DNA from: Epilithonimonas lactis
Lineage (GTDB): Bacteria > Bacteroidota > Bacteroidia > Flavobacteriales > Weeksellaceae
DNA: 64,000 nucleotides
Reading direction: 5' to 3'
NCBI RefSeq assembly: GCF_900110605.1
Contig: NZ_FOFI01000005.1
Coordinates: 235,754 to 299,753, forward strand
Positions 26,752 to 35,337 of the stretch are shown here, piece after piece. The position numbers and the translations under genes are program-made. The notes below the pieces were generated by a model. It did no database searches. It had not been told where the DNA came from and worked only from the letters and a program-made list of their open reading frames with translations. Every line of letters starts with the position of its first letter. Position 1 is the first letter of the stretch.

Positions 26752-27162
26752 TTACTTTATTTTATCGTAGATCAACTTCGTGACCACCGCGCCAAAGAGA
26801 TAGTAACCTACCGTCATGACCTTTTTTTGTGTAGTTTCTGCGACTGGCGAATCATCCAATCCCATTTTCTCAGGCAACAACACCGCACCTACACCTGCTG
26901 CGACACCGGAAACCAAGTTGAAACTACTGGTTGCCGTAGCAGCATAATAAATACCGTTGCTTATCACATCGCCGGCGAGTGTGGCCGCATAGAGCTGGTC
27001 TTTGTCAGTGATCTTCATATCCACAGTCTCCAAGGATTTGTTAAGCGCCTCCTCTCCTACTTTGTTCACTTCTGGGACATTGTCAAAATTGTGCCTCACG
27101 ATCTCGTGCAAAAGGTTCAGGGCAATCGCGCCGCCCAGACCTGCTAATATTTTATTGTACAT
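26752..27162 (-). CDS. Uncharacterised membrane-associated protein
   Basis: 136 residues with three moderately hydrophobic, Gly/Ala-rich segments (KILAGLGGAIALNLLHEIV, FNLVSGVAAGVGAVLLPE, VGYYLFGAVVTKLIYDKI) joined by charged linkers. No known domain was recognised. It lies downstream of a SemiSWEET gene on the same strand with a 97-base gap. Confidence 0.65.
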   Translation of the reverse strand: MYNKILAGLGGAIALNLLHEIVRHNFDNVPEVNKVGEEALNKSLETVDMKITDKDQLYAATLAGDVISNGIYYAATATSSFNLVSGVAAGVGAVLLPEKMGLDDSPVAETTQKKVMTVGYYLFGAVVTKLIYDKIK

Positions 27163-27259
27163 TTTGTATTGATTTTGGTATTAAGCTTACTTGCACAAAT
27201 TGAGCCACTACACCAAATTAGTTTAATAATCTGATAAAATAAATAATTCCCAGAATGTG

Positions 27260-27520
27260 CTAAATTGCTGTAGCGAAAGCGAAAAGACCAAAAAATATCC
27301 CGGGAGAATTGGCAACCACGATTGGCCAGTCTCTTTTAGGTTTTTTCATGAAACCATACGTTACCCATAGGCTACAGTTGATCCCAGCAACCAACGGTTG
27401 AAGCCAATCGCCCTTATCACCATTCAGGTTATGAGAGATTTGTGGAATATAGGAAAAGTACATGGCCATGGCTGTCACTGTTGCAACCCATCCTAAAACT
27501 TGCATAAATTTACTTTCCAT
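27260..27520 (-). CDS. SemiSWEET-type (PQ-loop) sugar transporter
   Basis: 86 residues from the ATG at 27520; a longer form would need a TTG at 27547. Three membrane helices: VLGWVATVTAMAMYFSYIPQ carries the PQ motif, LQPLVAGINCSLWVTYGFM is the second, and VVANSPGIFFGLFAFATAI the third. The 86-residue, three-helix size is that of bacterial SemiSWEETs, which work as dimers in sugar uptake or efflux. No sugar gene is adjacent, so the substrate is open. Confidence 0.85.
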   Translation of the reverse strand: MESKFMQVLGWVATVTAMAMYFSYIPQISHNLNGDKGDWLQPLVAGINCSLWVTYGFMKKPKRDWPIVVANSPGIFFGLFAFATAI

Positions 27521-27614
27521 CTTGTTCTTTGTTTTAATTAACAGCAAACCTTGAAATTATCATACCGAAGAGGCGAACATGATAATTTGGAATCAAATGA
27601 TGCAAATATCGATG

Positions 27615-28022
27615 CTAGATCGCCTGACGTGTTGGGATGTCCTGATGAAAATTATTATAGGTGATGTACAAATCGTAAAAATAGATGTCTTGATCTACGT
27701 AATCATTCAGTACTTTTTGATTACGATTGGTATTTGGTGCTAAATAATAGAGATGCTCTCTTTTGTGGTTGGCTTTTTTTGAACAGGTGCAATATCGTTG
27801 GTCATCTTTGATATGCTCATGCAAATCGATTGTTTCGATACCACCTTCTCGACGTTGTACTGACTCTTCAAATGTTTTCTGATCCAGCGTAAACCATGGT
27901 TCGCCGTGGTAGAAGTAGTGATCGACGATGTCGGGATGGTTGATATTTTTAGGGTTTAATACTGTTGAAGAATAATATCCGTTGCAAGCATCGCAATGTG
28001 CCAATTGTAATTTTAGAGCCAT
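27615..28022 (-). CDS. Uncharacterised protein with Cys pairs
   Basis: 135 residues with no signal peptide. An N-terminal CDAC pair (near residues 10-13) and a later CTC pair suggest possible metal binding. The rest is rich in Tyr, His and Asp (DHYFYHGEPWFTLDQKTFEE, YFYDLYITYNNFHQD). No family was recognised. The upstream gap to the next gene is 223 bases. Confidence 0.6.
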   Translation of the reverse strand: MALKLQLAHCDACNGYYSSTVLNPKNINHPDIVDHYFYHGEPWFTLDQKTFEESVQRREGGIETIDLHEHIKDDQRYCTCSKKANHKREHLYYLAPNTNRNQKVLNDYVDQDIYFYDLYITYNNFHQDIPTRQAI

Positions 28023-28197
28023 AGTTTGTAATTTGATATGACGTACTTATCAGAATTTGTGCCATTGGATGGGCGTTTTGAGCAGAATTTTGTTACCTGT
28101 TGTTAATGTAAATCAATATTATAGCTTCACCGAATTGATCTAAATAATTATCATTAAGTCTTTTAGCAGTAGAACATTTCATATTAGAACAATAAAA

Positions 28198-28223
28198 AAA
28201 GCTTTGCAAAATGACAAAGCTTT
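28198..28223 (-). terminator. Terminator after the VOC/SRPBCC/DinB run
   Basis: Arms AAAGCTTTG (28198-28206) and CAAAGCTTT (28215-28223), 23 bases after the last minus-strand gene of that run. Confidence 0.7.
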
Positions 28224-28245
28224 CCATATTTTAAATCAATAGTGA

Positions 28246-28683
28246 TCATCCTTCGTATCCAGAATCTTTACTGAAATTCACCATCCAGTAAACCCCGAAC
28301 TTATCTTTGAAACTACCGAAATAGTCGCCCCAGAATTGGTCTTCCATCGGCATTTCCACTTCGCCGTCAGCAGATAATGTGTTGAAGATTCTGTCCGCTT
28401 CTTCTCTGCTTTCCGGGAAAATTGAAATATAATTTCCGTTGCCTTGGTTTAAGCTTTGTTCCATAGATGGAACGATGTCCGACGCCATCAAAAGGTCTTT
28501 GCCGATTGGCAATGCGATGTGCATCACTCGGTTTTTCTCGTCTTCCGAGAGATTCTCAGTTCCAGGCGCATTGCCCATTTTCATCACTCCGCCGACAAAT
28601 TCTCCACCAAAAACGGATTGGTAAAATTTGAAAGCTTCTTCTGCTGTTCCATCAAAATTGAGGTAAGGATTTAATTTTGGCAT
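28246..28683 (-). CDS. VOC-superfamily (PhnB-like) protein
   Basis: 145 residues. MPKLNPYLNFDGTAEEAFKF is the typical opening of PhnB/3-demethylubiquinone-like VOC proteins, followed by YISIFPESREEADRIFNTLS and the C-terminal WGDYFGSFKDKFGVYWMVNF. Such proteins pair two beta-alpha-beta-beta-beta modules around a ligand or metal site; a specific reaction cannot be inferred. Last gene of a minus-strand run of six related small genes. Confidence 0.88.
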   Translation of the reverse strand: MPKLNPYLNFDGTAEEAFKFYQSVFGGEFVGGVMKMGNAPGTENLSEDEKNRVMHIALPIGKDLLMASDIVPSMEQSLNQGNGNYISIFPESREEADRIFNTLSADGEVEMPMEDQFWGDYFGSFKDKFGVYWMVNFSKDSGYEG

Positions 28684-28800
28684 AAGTTAATTTTTATTAA
28701 TGATAATTGATTAAGAATTGAAATCTGTCGCAATCAGCCTTTTGCAAATTACTTTGTAGAATCTGCTACATCTGCCAGATATGCAAGGAAAATCTAGTAA

Positions 28801-29247
28801 TTAATGCGTCTGCACTATCGCTGGGTCGTCATAATTCACCATCCATTGGATTCCGAATTTGTCTTGCCACATTCCGAAATAAGCGCCCCAAAACGTGTCC
28901 TGAAGTTCCATCGTCACTTTTCCACCTTCGGAGAGTTTGCTAAAAAGATTCTGCGCTTCTTCTCTTGAATCTGTGTTGATGGAAATCGAAAAATCATTTC
29001 CGTTTTTATATTCGCCCATGCCTGGCAGAGAGTCGCTTCCCATCAAAGTTGTCTCTTTGGAAATCGGGAGCGAGACGTGCATGATCTGGTTTTTGAATTC
29101 GTCCGCCAACGGTGGCATTCCTTCTGTTGGTGGCATATCGCCAAATCTTCCCCAAAATGGGACTTTGGTGCCGAATGCAGATTCATAGAATTTAAAAGCT
29201 TCTTCACATTGTCCGTGGAATGTGAGATAAGGATTGACTGTTGCCAT
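28801..29247 (-). CDS. VOC-superfamily (PhnB-like) protein
   Basis: 148 residues, a paralogue of the next gene downstream: VNPYLTFHGQCEEAFKFYES at the start and WGAYFGMWQDKFGIQWMVNY at the end. In the middle, MHVSLPISKETTLMGSDSLP is shared in pattern. The gap to the downstream VOC gene is 117 bases. Reaction unknown. Confidence 0.88.
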   Translation of the reverse strand: MATVNPYLTFHGQCEEAFKFYESAFGTKVPFWGRFGDMPPTEGMPPLADEFKNQIMHVSLPISKETTLMGSDSLPGMGEYKNGNDFSISINTDSREEAQNLFSKLSEGGKVTMELQDTFWGAYFGMWQDKFGIQWMVNYDDPAIVQTH

Positions 29248-29285
29248 AGTTTTTTAATAAATGATTAATTATAAATGATAGTTGA

Positions 29286-29810
29286 TTAATATTTCAAGTC
29301 TTTATCGAAATCGTATTTCATTCCTTCATAACCGAGAATCCTGCGCATCAAACCAATCTGTCCGCAGAGATAATCTTCTCTTCCAATGCACATTCCGATG
29401 AAATTGAGAACATTCTCTGGAAAGAAATCGATGTTCATTCCCATCGGAAAAGCTTTTTCTAAATCCTCATCAGAAATCTCCAAAAGTTTGTTGTAAATCA
29501 ATGGTGAAATTTGATGAAAGTTTTCTTTCAATTCTTTCAAAGTGGGATAATCAAGGTTTTCATCGAGCGCTTTTCCTTGGAAAAACAAATCGTTGTGCGG
29601 GTTTTTCAAATCTAATCCTAGCACATTTCCCAAAGCGTAACGCATATCCAGAAAATTCCCAACCATCCAAATGATGTGATTGGTCCTGCCTTCGATTCTC
29701 TTTTTGGCATCGTCGTCAGAAATCCCATCCAAAACGAGCAGGAAATTCTGAGAATGACCTCGGAAAGCGGGAATGATGATGTCTAATCTTTTTGATTTTG
29801 GTGTGTCCAT
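29286..29810 (-). CDS. DinB-like four-helix protein
   Basis: 174 residues. The pattern of HSQNFLLVLDGISDDDAKKR, NHIIWMVGNFLDMRYALGNV and IGREDYLCGQIGLMRRILGY fits the DinB/YfiT metal-binding helical bundle, with His residues at the expected helix positions (NHIIW). The last His of the usual metal triad is not obvious. It starts 5 bases after the SRPBCC gene, so they are co-transcribed. Role unknown; relatives act as thiol-dependent transferases or hydrolases. Confidence 0.75.
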   Translation of the reverse strand: MDTPKSKRLDIIIPAFRGHSQNFLLVLDGISDDDAKKRIEGRTNHIIWMVGNFLDMRYALGNVLGLDLKNPHNDLFFQGKALDENLDYPTLKELKENFHQISPLIYNKLLEISDEDLEKAFPMGMNIDFFPENVLNFIGMCIGREDYLCGQIGLMRRILGYEGMKYDFDKDLKY

Positions 29811-29815
29811 CGTTT

Positions 29816-30256
29816 TTATTTTTCCGATAATTCTTTGATGATTTGCAGACCTTTCGTGAATCCGTTATCGAACATTTCTTTGTAGTTTTCATCGGAATCC
29901 ACTTCCACTTTCAAAGTTGTTTTGCCATTGTTTTCTTCGAGGTAATAAGCTTCTTTGCTTCCGCTCCAAACTTTCACTTTTTCACTTTCGGTGTCTTCCA
30001 CGCCATCGGTTATTTCTCCCAAATGTTTGAAAATCAAATATTTGTTTTCTTCAATTTTATCAATCGTGCTTACCATTCCATTCTTCTTGCTGGCATCCGT
30101 AAAATAAGTTCTACCGCCCACTTTCCAATCGGTCACCATCTGGGAATCTGGACTGAAAAAATGGGTCCATTTGGAATATGTGTCTTCGTTCCAAAGGATG
30201 TCCCAGACTTTCTCCGCTGGAGCATCGATTTCTGTTTGATACTTAAATGTTTCCAT
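29816..30256 (-). CDS. SRPBCC (AHSA1/activator of Hsp90 ATPase-like) protein
   Basis: 146 residues. FKYQTEIDAPAEKVWDILWN is the standard opening strand and helix of AHSA1-like START-fold proteins. KTTLKVEVDSDENYKEMFDN and the C-terminal helix GFTKGLQIIKELSEK complete it. It lies 12 bases after the two-domain VOC gene. In this class, AHSA1-like and PhnB-like genes are often adjacent; ligand unknown. Confidence 0.87.
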   Translation of the reverse strand: METFKYQTEIDAPAEKVWDILWNEDTYSKWTHFFSPDSQMVTDWKVGGRTYFTDASKKNGMVSTIDKIEENKYLIFKHLGEITDGVEDTESEKVKVWSGSKEAYYLEENNGKTTLKVEVDSDENYKEMFDNGFTKGLQIIKELSEK

Positions 30257-30268
30257 AACTTTTTGATT

Positions 30269-31120
30269 TTAAGAATTAAAAGCGTCTTCAATATCTTGGA
30301 TATTAATTTTTTTCATTTTCAGCATTGCGTCAAAAGCTTTTTTGTTTTTCTCGGGATTATCTGTGTTGGTGAGTTCAATCAATTTTTTCGGTGTGATTTG
30401 CCAACTGAAGCCATATTTGTCCTTCAGCCATCCGCACATACTTTCTTCGCCATCTGCCGTTAGTTTGTTCCAATAAAAATCGGTTTCTTCTTGACTGTCC
30501 GTCATCACCACCATCGATGTTCCTTCCGAAAAATTGAATTGATGTTGATGCGAGCTGTCCATCGCCATCATCGTGTAGCCATCAGTGATAAACTGCGAAT
30601 GCCCGATGTTTCCTTCTGGTTCGCCTTGTCCAGCGGGATATTCCATTATGCCTTCGATTTGGGAATTTGGGAAAATTGAGGTGTAATAGTTCAAAGCTTC
30701 TCTGCATTTTCCGTTGTTCTTTCCTGTGAACATCATCACGGGCGAGAATTTCTGTTTCGCTTTTTCCGCGCCGTAATACAGTTGCCACGAGATTCCGAAC
30801 TGGTCTTCCACCCAAGCGTACTTTTCGCTCCACGGATAAGAATCTAATTCCATCATTACTTTTCCGTTCTCAGACAATTTTTGATAGTAATCTTCCACCT
30901 CATCTTTGGAATCGCACATCATCATCAACGATACTGTGAGATTGGGTTTGAACATTGGGCCAGCGTCCAGAAACATCAATTTCTGACCTTCGATTTCTAT
31001 GTTGATGACCATAGACGTTTCCTGTGTGATGTTAGAATTTCTAAAAATCGAGGTGTAGAACTTTGCAATCTGACTGCCGTTTTGGTTGGTCCAGATGCAG
31101 GGAAAAATATCGTTGTTCAT
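30269..31120 (-). CDS. Tandem VOC (PhnB-like) protein, two domains
   Basis: 283 residues with two PhnB-like modules. Residues 1-130 begin IFPCIWTNQNGSQIAKFYTS and end WVEDQFGISWQLYYG. Residues 135-265 begin VMMFTGKNNGKCREALNYYT and end WLKDKYGFSWQITPKKLIEL. Each half thus repeats the (Q/K)(F/Y)G(I/F)SWQ hallmark. It resembles a duplication-fusion of the single-domain genes nearby. It is second in a minus-strand run of six genes. Confidence 0.88.
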   Translation of the reverse strand: MNNDIFPCIWTNQNGSQIAKFYTSIFRNSNITQETSMVINIEIEGQKLMFLDAGPMFKPNLTVSLMMMCDSKDEVEDYYQKLSENGKVMMELDSYPWSEKYAWVEDQFGISWQLYYGAEKAKQKFSPVMMFTGKNNGKCREALNYYTSIFPNSQIEGIMEYPAGQGEPEGNIGHSQFITDGYTMMAMDSSHQHQFNFSEGTSMVVMTDSQEETDFYWNKLTADGEESMCGWLKDKYGFSWQITPKKLIELTNTDNPEKNKKAFDAMLKMKKINIQDIEDAFNS

Positions 31121-31180
31121 AATTTATAATTGATGAATGATAAATGATAAATGATAATTGATAATTGATGTCCTGAAATA

Positions 31181-31594
31181 TTATCTGCTTTCCGAATATT
31201 TTTTGAAATTATCCAAAATCGCTTGCCAGCCATCTTTTTGGAAGTCCAGCGGATTCATATTTTCTGGGTCGAAGTTTTCTGTGATTTTGGTTTTGTTATC
31301 AGATAGTTTTTCAAAGATAACTTCGATATTTCTATGGTCTTCGAAATGGTATTTGAGACGTTCGTTTTCTACAACCTCATCATAAATCCCAACCAGATCG
31401 AAACCGAAACTTCCGTCTTTGGCTTGCATTCTCACTTCCAATTTTCCACCAACTTTCAAATCGTTTTTTGCGGATGGACATTCCCAGCTCTCGTGTGCAA
31501 AGTTCCAATTCACGATATGTTCTGGATTGTTGAAGAAATCCCATACTTCATTCAAAGGTTTATTGATTTCCGAAGTTACTGTCAGTTTTTGCAT
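31181..31594 (-). CDS. SRPBCC (AHSA1-like) protein
   Basis: 137 residues. LTVTSEINKPLNEVWDFFNN and the closing FQKDGWQAILDNFKKYSES match the family, where the C-terminal (GW..(I/L)L..(F/L)) helix is typical. It is the first gene of the run that continues with VOC, SRPBCC, DinB and two VOC genes. The spacer downstream (31121-31180) is a low-complexity tract of TGATAAATGATAATTGAT-like words. Confidence 0.86.
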   Translation of the reverse strand: MQKLTVTSEINKPLNEVWDFFNNPEHIVNWNFAHESWECPSAKNDLKVGGKLEVRMQAKDGSFGFDLVGIYDEVVENERLKYHFEDHRNIEVIFEKLSDNKTKITENFDPENMNPLDFQKDGWQAILDNFKKYSESR

Positions 31595-31684
31595 TTGTAT
31601 TTGTTTTGAATTTGTTTATTTCAAAGTTAAATTTCTTTTCGATTCCACAATTTCAATTGACAAAAAAATTTTTATGCAAAACAA

Positions 31685-31710
31685 AAAATCACTCCTAAAA
31701 GAGTGATTTT
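31685..31710 (-). terminator. Terminator after the DUF3108 gene
   Basis: Arms AAAATCACTC (31685-31694) and GAGTGATTTT (31701-31710), 8 bases after the stop on the minus strand. Confidence 0.8.
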
Positions 31711-31717
31711 CAATATA

Positions 31718-32479
31718 TTATTTTTCAAATTTTATCGGATACTTGACATTGGCATAACTGTCTATACTTGCCTTGAGCGATCCTACGGCGAGTTCTGCTT
31801 TTATCAATACTGGCACTTTATTCTGATCATTGGTGACCCACATCGTCACGCCTTCTTTATCCTTAAAAACCCTTCCACTTACAACGGAAGGAATAATTTT
31901 AAGACAATTGACTTTACCAAATTTTGTTGAGATCTTCTCCGTTCCGACCACTTTCAATTGAAATGGGAACAATTCGTCATCGATCCAGACACTCATTTTC
32001 AGTACACTTCCGACTTTTAAATTGTCAACGCTTCTCAAATAATAGAAACAAGATAAAATGTCCTGAACATCGTTTGGAACTTTTACCGTTTTCGCCGGTC
32101 TGTCCGTGTGTTTCTTATCGACCAGGACCAAAGTATTGTTGTTTGTGTTGAACGTGCTTTGAAGATGCTGCGTGTAGCTGCCTTCCGAAACATTCCTCAC
32201 ATAGAACAAAGGCTCCTTCTTTTCACTGATATAACTTTCGTAAACATCTTCTACTTTGAAAAAGGCCTTAGCAGCACCGCTGGTTTTTCCCACACCTCTC
32301 ACGTAGAATGCAGGCTGACCTTTATATGAAGTTTTGGTTGTAGATAAAGTAGCGTTACCGGCAGTGATGAATCCATAATGAATCCTAAAACTGATGCTCT
32401 CTCCAGCGTTGATATTATCAAACTGCGCAGAAAGTGCAGAGAACACGAAAACACCGATAAATAAAAATAGATTCTTCAT
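31718..32479 (-). CDS. DUF3108-family secreted protein
   Basis: 253 residues with a signal peptide ending at ALSAQ. The mature chain opens FDNINAGESISFRIHYGFIT and has LRSVDNLKVGSVLKMSVWID, VGTEKISTKFGKVNCLKIIP and VTMWVTNDQNKVPVLIKAEL, the DUF3108 pattern. The protein probably acts in the periplasm; the family has no established function. It lies downstream of glgC on the same strand, but a terminator stands between them. Confidence 0.82.
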   Translation of the reverse strand: MKNLFLFIGVFVFSALSAQFDNINAGESISFRIHYGFITAGNATLSTTKTSYKGQPAFYVRGVGKTSGAAKAFFKVEDVYESYISEKKEPLFYVRNVSEGSYTQHLQSTFNTNNNTLVLVDKKHTDRPAKTVKVPNDVQDILSCFYYLRSVDNLKVGSVLKMSVWIDDELFPFQLKVVGTEKISTKFGKVNCLKIIPSVVSGRVFKDKEGVTMWVTNDQNKVPVLIKAELAVGSLKASIDSYANVKYPIKFEK

Positions 32480-32531
32480 TAAACTTATTTGAAATCTTGT
32501 AAGACAAATTATTTGCCAAAATTAAAAAACA

Positions 32532-32556
32532 AAAACCCTTCTAGGCGAAGGGTTTT
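32532..32556 (-). terminator. Terminator of the glycogen operon
   Basis: Arms AAAACCCTT (32532-32540) and AAGGGTTTT (32548-32556) around CTAGGCG, 18 bases after the glgC stop. Confidence 0.8.
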
Positions 32557-32573
32557 ATAAAAAGATATTAATA

Positions 32574-33842
32574 TTACATAATATTGGTTCCATCTGGGAT
32601 TACTGCATTTTTCTTGATCACTACGATTCCTTCTTTGATCGAGTGTGTATCGTAGTCTCCGTCTGGATGATGTTTTCCACCAATGATCCTTACGTTGTTT
32701 CCGATGTAGCAGTTCTTGTCCAAAATTGCTTTGTCTATATAACAATATTTCCCAATGCCCATACTTGTGATGCCATCTGCTTCATTTTGTACCACTTGCT
32801 GAGCAGTCTGATAGTAATCTGCTCCCATCACATAAGAATTGACAATCGTAGAACCGCGATCGATCCTAGTTCTATTGCCAATGATGCAATTCTCCACTTT
32901 GTCTGCCATAATGATACAACCATCTCCAATAATCGTCTTACTCACGTAAGAACCATTAATCTTCGACGGCGGAAGCATCCTAGCTCTTGTATAGATCGGA
33001 TTGGAACTAAACAGATTGAATTGTGGAAGGTCCTGAGCAAGATCCAGGTTTGCTTCATAAAAAGATTCGATAGTACCAATGTCTGTCCAATAGCCATCGT
33101 ATTGATAGCTCAAAACACTGTAGTTTCCAATGGCCGCCGGAATGAAATCTTTACCGAAATCGTCACCTTCGTGCTCATCAAACAGTTTTCTCAACACATT
33201 TTTTGTAAAGACGTAGATTCCCATCGATGCAAGATATTCCTTGCCTTTTGATTTGCTTTCGTCGCTCACCTCGGATTTCCAATCATTCAAGACCTCGTAA
33301 CCTGGTTTTTCTGTGAAAGAAGTGATATTTCCCTCTTCATCGGCTTTCATAATTCCAAATCCAGTAGCATCTTTTGCATTCACAGGAATGGTTGCAATGG
33401 TGATATCGCCACCTTGCTCTTTATGAAAATCTATCATTTGTTGGAAATCCATCTGATAAAGCTGGTCTCCGGAAAGAATCAAGATATATTCATATTCATA
33501 TTTTTCCAAATGCTTCATTGTTTGACGAACCGCATCGGCTGTTCCCTGATACCAATTTTCGTTCTCAACATTTTGCTCAGCAGCTAGAATATCTACAAAA
33601 CCTTTGCTGAAGATATCGAAGTGATAAGAATTTTTGATGTGAGAATTGAGTGATGCAGAATTGAACTGGGTCAAAACTAAAATTCTGTTAAGTCCAGAAT
33701 TAAGGCAATTTGAAATTGGGATATCTACCAAACGGTACTTTCCTGCAATTGGAACTGCTGGTTTTGATCTTGTATTGGTCAATGGAAATAATCGGCTTCC
33801 TCTTCCGCCTCCTAAGACAATGGAGATTACACTTTCTTTCAT
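32574..33842 (-). CDS. glgC: Glucose-1-phosphate adenylyltransferase
   Basis: 422 residues. The nucleotidyltransferase start is VISIVLGGGRGSRLFPLTNT, with RSKPAVPIAGKYRLVDIPIS, NWYQGTADAVRQ, the ILSGDQLYQMD metal site and a C-terminal left-handed beta-helix (GDGCIIMADKVENCIIGNRT). It makes ADP-glucose, the donor for glycogen synthase, and in this family is the allosterically controlled step. It is third in the operon glgB-glgA-glgC, 86 bases after glgA. Confidence 0.96.
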   Translation of the reverse strand: MKESVISIVLGGGRGSRLFPLTNTRSKPAVPIAGKYRLVDIPISNCLNSGLNRILVLTQFNSASLNSHIKNSYHFDIFSKGFVDILAAEQNVENENWYQGTADAVRQTMKHLEKYEYEYILILSGDQLYQMDFQQMIDFHKEQGGDITIATIPVNAKDATGFGIMKADEEGNITSFTEKPGYEVLNDWKSEVSDESKSKGKEYLASMGIYVFTKNVLRKLFDEHEGDDFGKDFIPAAIGNYSVLSYQYDGYWTDIGTIESFYEANLDLAQDLPQFNLFSSNPIYTRARMLPPSKINGSYVSKTIIGDGCIIMADKVENCIIGNRTRIDRGSTIVNSYVMGADYYQTAQQVVQNEADGITSMGIGKYCYIDKAILDKNCYIGNNVRIIGGKHHPDGDYDTHSIKEGIVVIKKNAVIPDGTNIM

Positions 33843-33928
33843 AAATGAGTTTTGGTTATTTTATGATTTTGTTATCGATTAAAGTTAATCATTCTTTGCC
33901 AATATTAAGCCAATGTGAATCGAAATCA

Positions 33929-35335
33929 CTAATAATTATAAAGATTTTCATAATTTTTAGCCGACTTTTCCCAAGAGAAATCAAATGACATATTATTATA
34001 GATCAATCCCTTCATCAGATTCTTTTGGCTGTAGATATGCAAAGCCCGTTTGATGGCGTGCACGGCATCTTCTGCACCGGCATTTGTAAAATTAAGCCCA
34101 CTTCCGCCACTGGATATATCCTGAACTGTATCTCGCAGACCGCCGGTATATCTTACAATAGGAACAGTTCCGTATCGCATCGAGTACATTTGGTTAAGTC
34201 CACAAGGCTCTACTCTGCTTGGCATCAACAAAAAATCTGCCGACGCGTAGATCTGATGAGATAAATATTCTTTGTAACCCAAATCGATTGCGAAGTTGAC
34301 ATTGAATTTATATTGCAATTCTTTCAGTTTGTTTTCAATATCCTGATTTCCGGAACCTAAGACTATGATATTCAAAGCACCATTGGTTTCCTGGATGCTT
34401 CGTTCTACGATCTCTGGCAAAAGGTCTGCTCCTTTTTCACCTGCAAAACGGCCGATGAATCCGAAGAGTGGAAGATTAGGATTAAGGCCGTACTCTGCAC
34501 AGATCACCCTTTTGTTTTCCCACTTTCCTTCTTCTGCGTAATCTTTATTATAATTGAATTTCAGCATTTCATCTTTCTCAGGATCCCAAACTTCCATATC
34601 AATTCCGTTAATGATCCCGAATGCTTTTTGTCTTTCTTGATCCATCAATGGTTCAAGGCCTTGGAAACTATAGAACAACTCCTGCAAATAACCGCCGGAA
34701 ACAGCATTGAAGGCATTACAACTCTTGATCATCGCTGCCATTGGATTGATCCTTCCGTTCCAGTCCAAAATCCCAGATTTCCAACCGTCGAAATGAGGTA
34801 AGAAGCTGGACATCTTCCAATCCATACTTCCCTGATATTCGCCATTATGAATCGTTCCGATGGTCTTAACGCCTTTCAAATAGCTAAATTCATAGCAATT
34901 GTCGATCATAAAAGGAACCAAACCTGTGTGATAATCGTGGCAATGGAAGACATCCGGACGGATCTGCATCGCACTCAGCCAATGCAAAACACCGTGCTGG
35001 AAGGCAATGAACTGCTGACTCTCGTCCCAATAACCATAAACACTTTCACGGTCCAAAAGTCCTGGAATCTTGACCAAATAAAGGTCAAAACCGAGAACAT
35101 TGCTTTTCTCTTTGAAAACTTGGACCTGGTACATATTGAATGACTGATGGATAAAGCCATCAAAGACCACTTCAAAGTCATGGTTATAGAAAAATGGTTT
35201 GTTGTACCAAGGCATGATCACGCTGGCATCCAATCCCATTTGGTTTTGATATTTTGGTAGAGCTCCTACCACATCTGCCAGTCCACCGACTTTTGCAACA
35301 GGATAACATTCCATCGAGAGGTGAAATATCTTCAT
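33929..35335 (-). CDS. glgA: Glycogen synthase, GT5 family
   Basis: 468 residues. MKIFHLSMECYPVAKVGGLADVVG holds the KxGGL ADP-glucose motif, followed by VFHCHDYHTGLVPF and the C-terminal SRVEPCGLNQMYSMRYGTVP and VRYTGGLRDTVQD. It elongates alpha-1,4-glucan from ADP-glucose. It begins 2 bases after the glgB stop, so translation is probably coupled. Middle gene of the operon. Confidence 0.96.
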   Translation of the reverse strand: MKIFHLSMECYPVAKVGGLADVVGALPKYQNQMGLDASVIMPWYNKPFFYNHDFEVVFDGFIHQSFNMYQVQVFKEKSNVLGFDLYLVKIPGLLDRESVYGYWDESQQFIAFQHGVLHWLSAMQIRPDVFHCHDYHTGLVPFMIDNCYEFSYLKGVKTIGTIHNGEYQGSMDWKMSSFLPHFDGWKSGILDWNGRINPMAAMIKSCNAFNAVSGGYLQELFYSFQGLEPLMDQERQKAFGIINGIDMEVWDPEKDEMLKFNYNKDYAEEGKWENKRVICAEYGLNPNLPLFGFIGRFAGEKGADLLPEIVERSIQETNGALNIIVLGSGNQDIENKLKELQYKFNVNFAIDLGYKEYLSHQIYASADFLLMPSRVEPCGLNQMYSMRYGTVPIVRYTGGLRDTVQDISSGGSGLNFTNAGAEDAVHAIKRALHIYSQKNLMKGLIYNNMSFDFSWEKSAKNYENLYNY

Positions 35336-35337
35336 AT

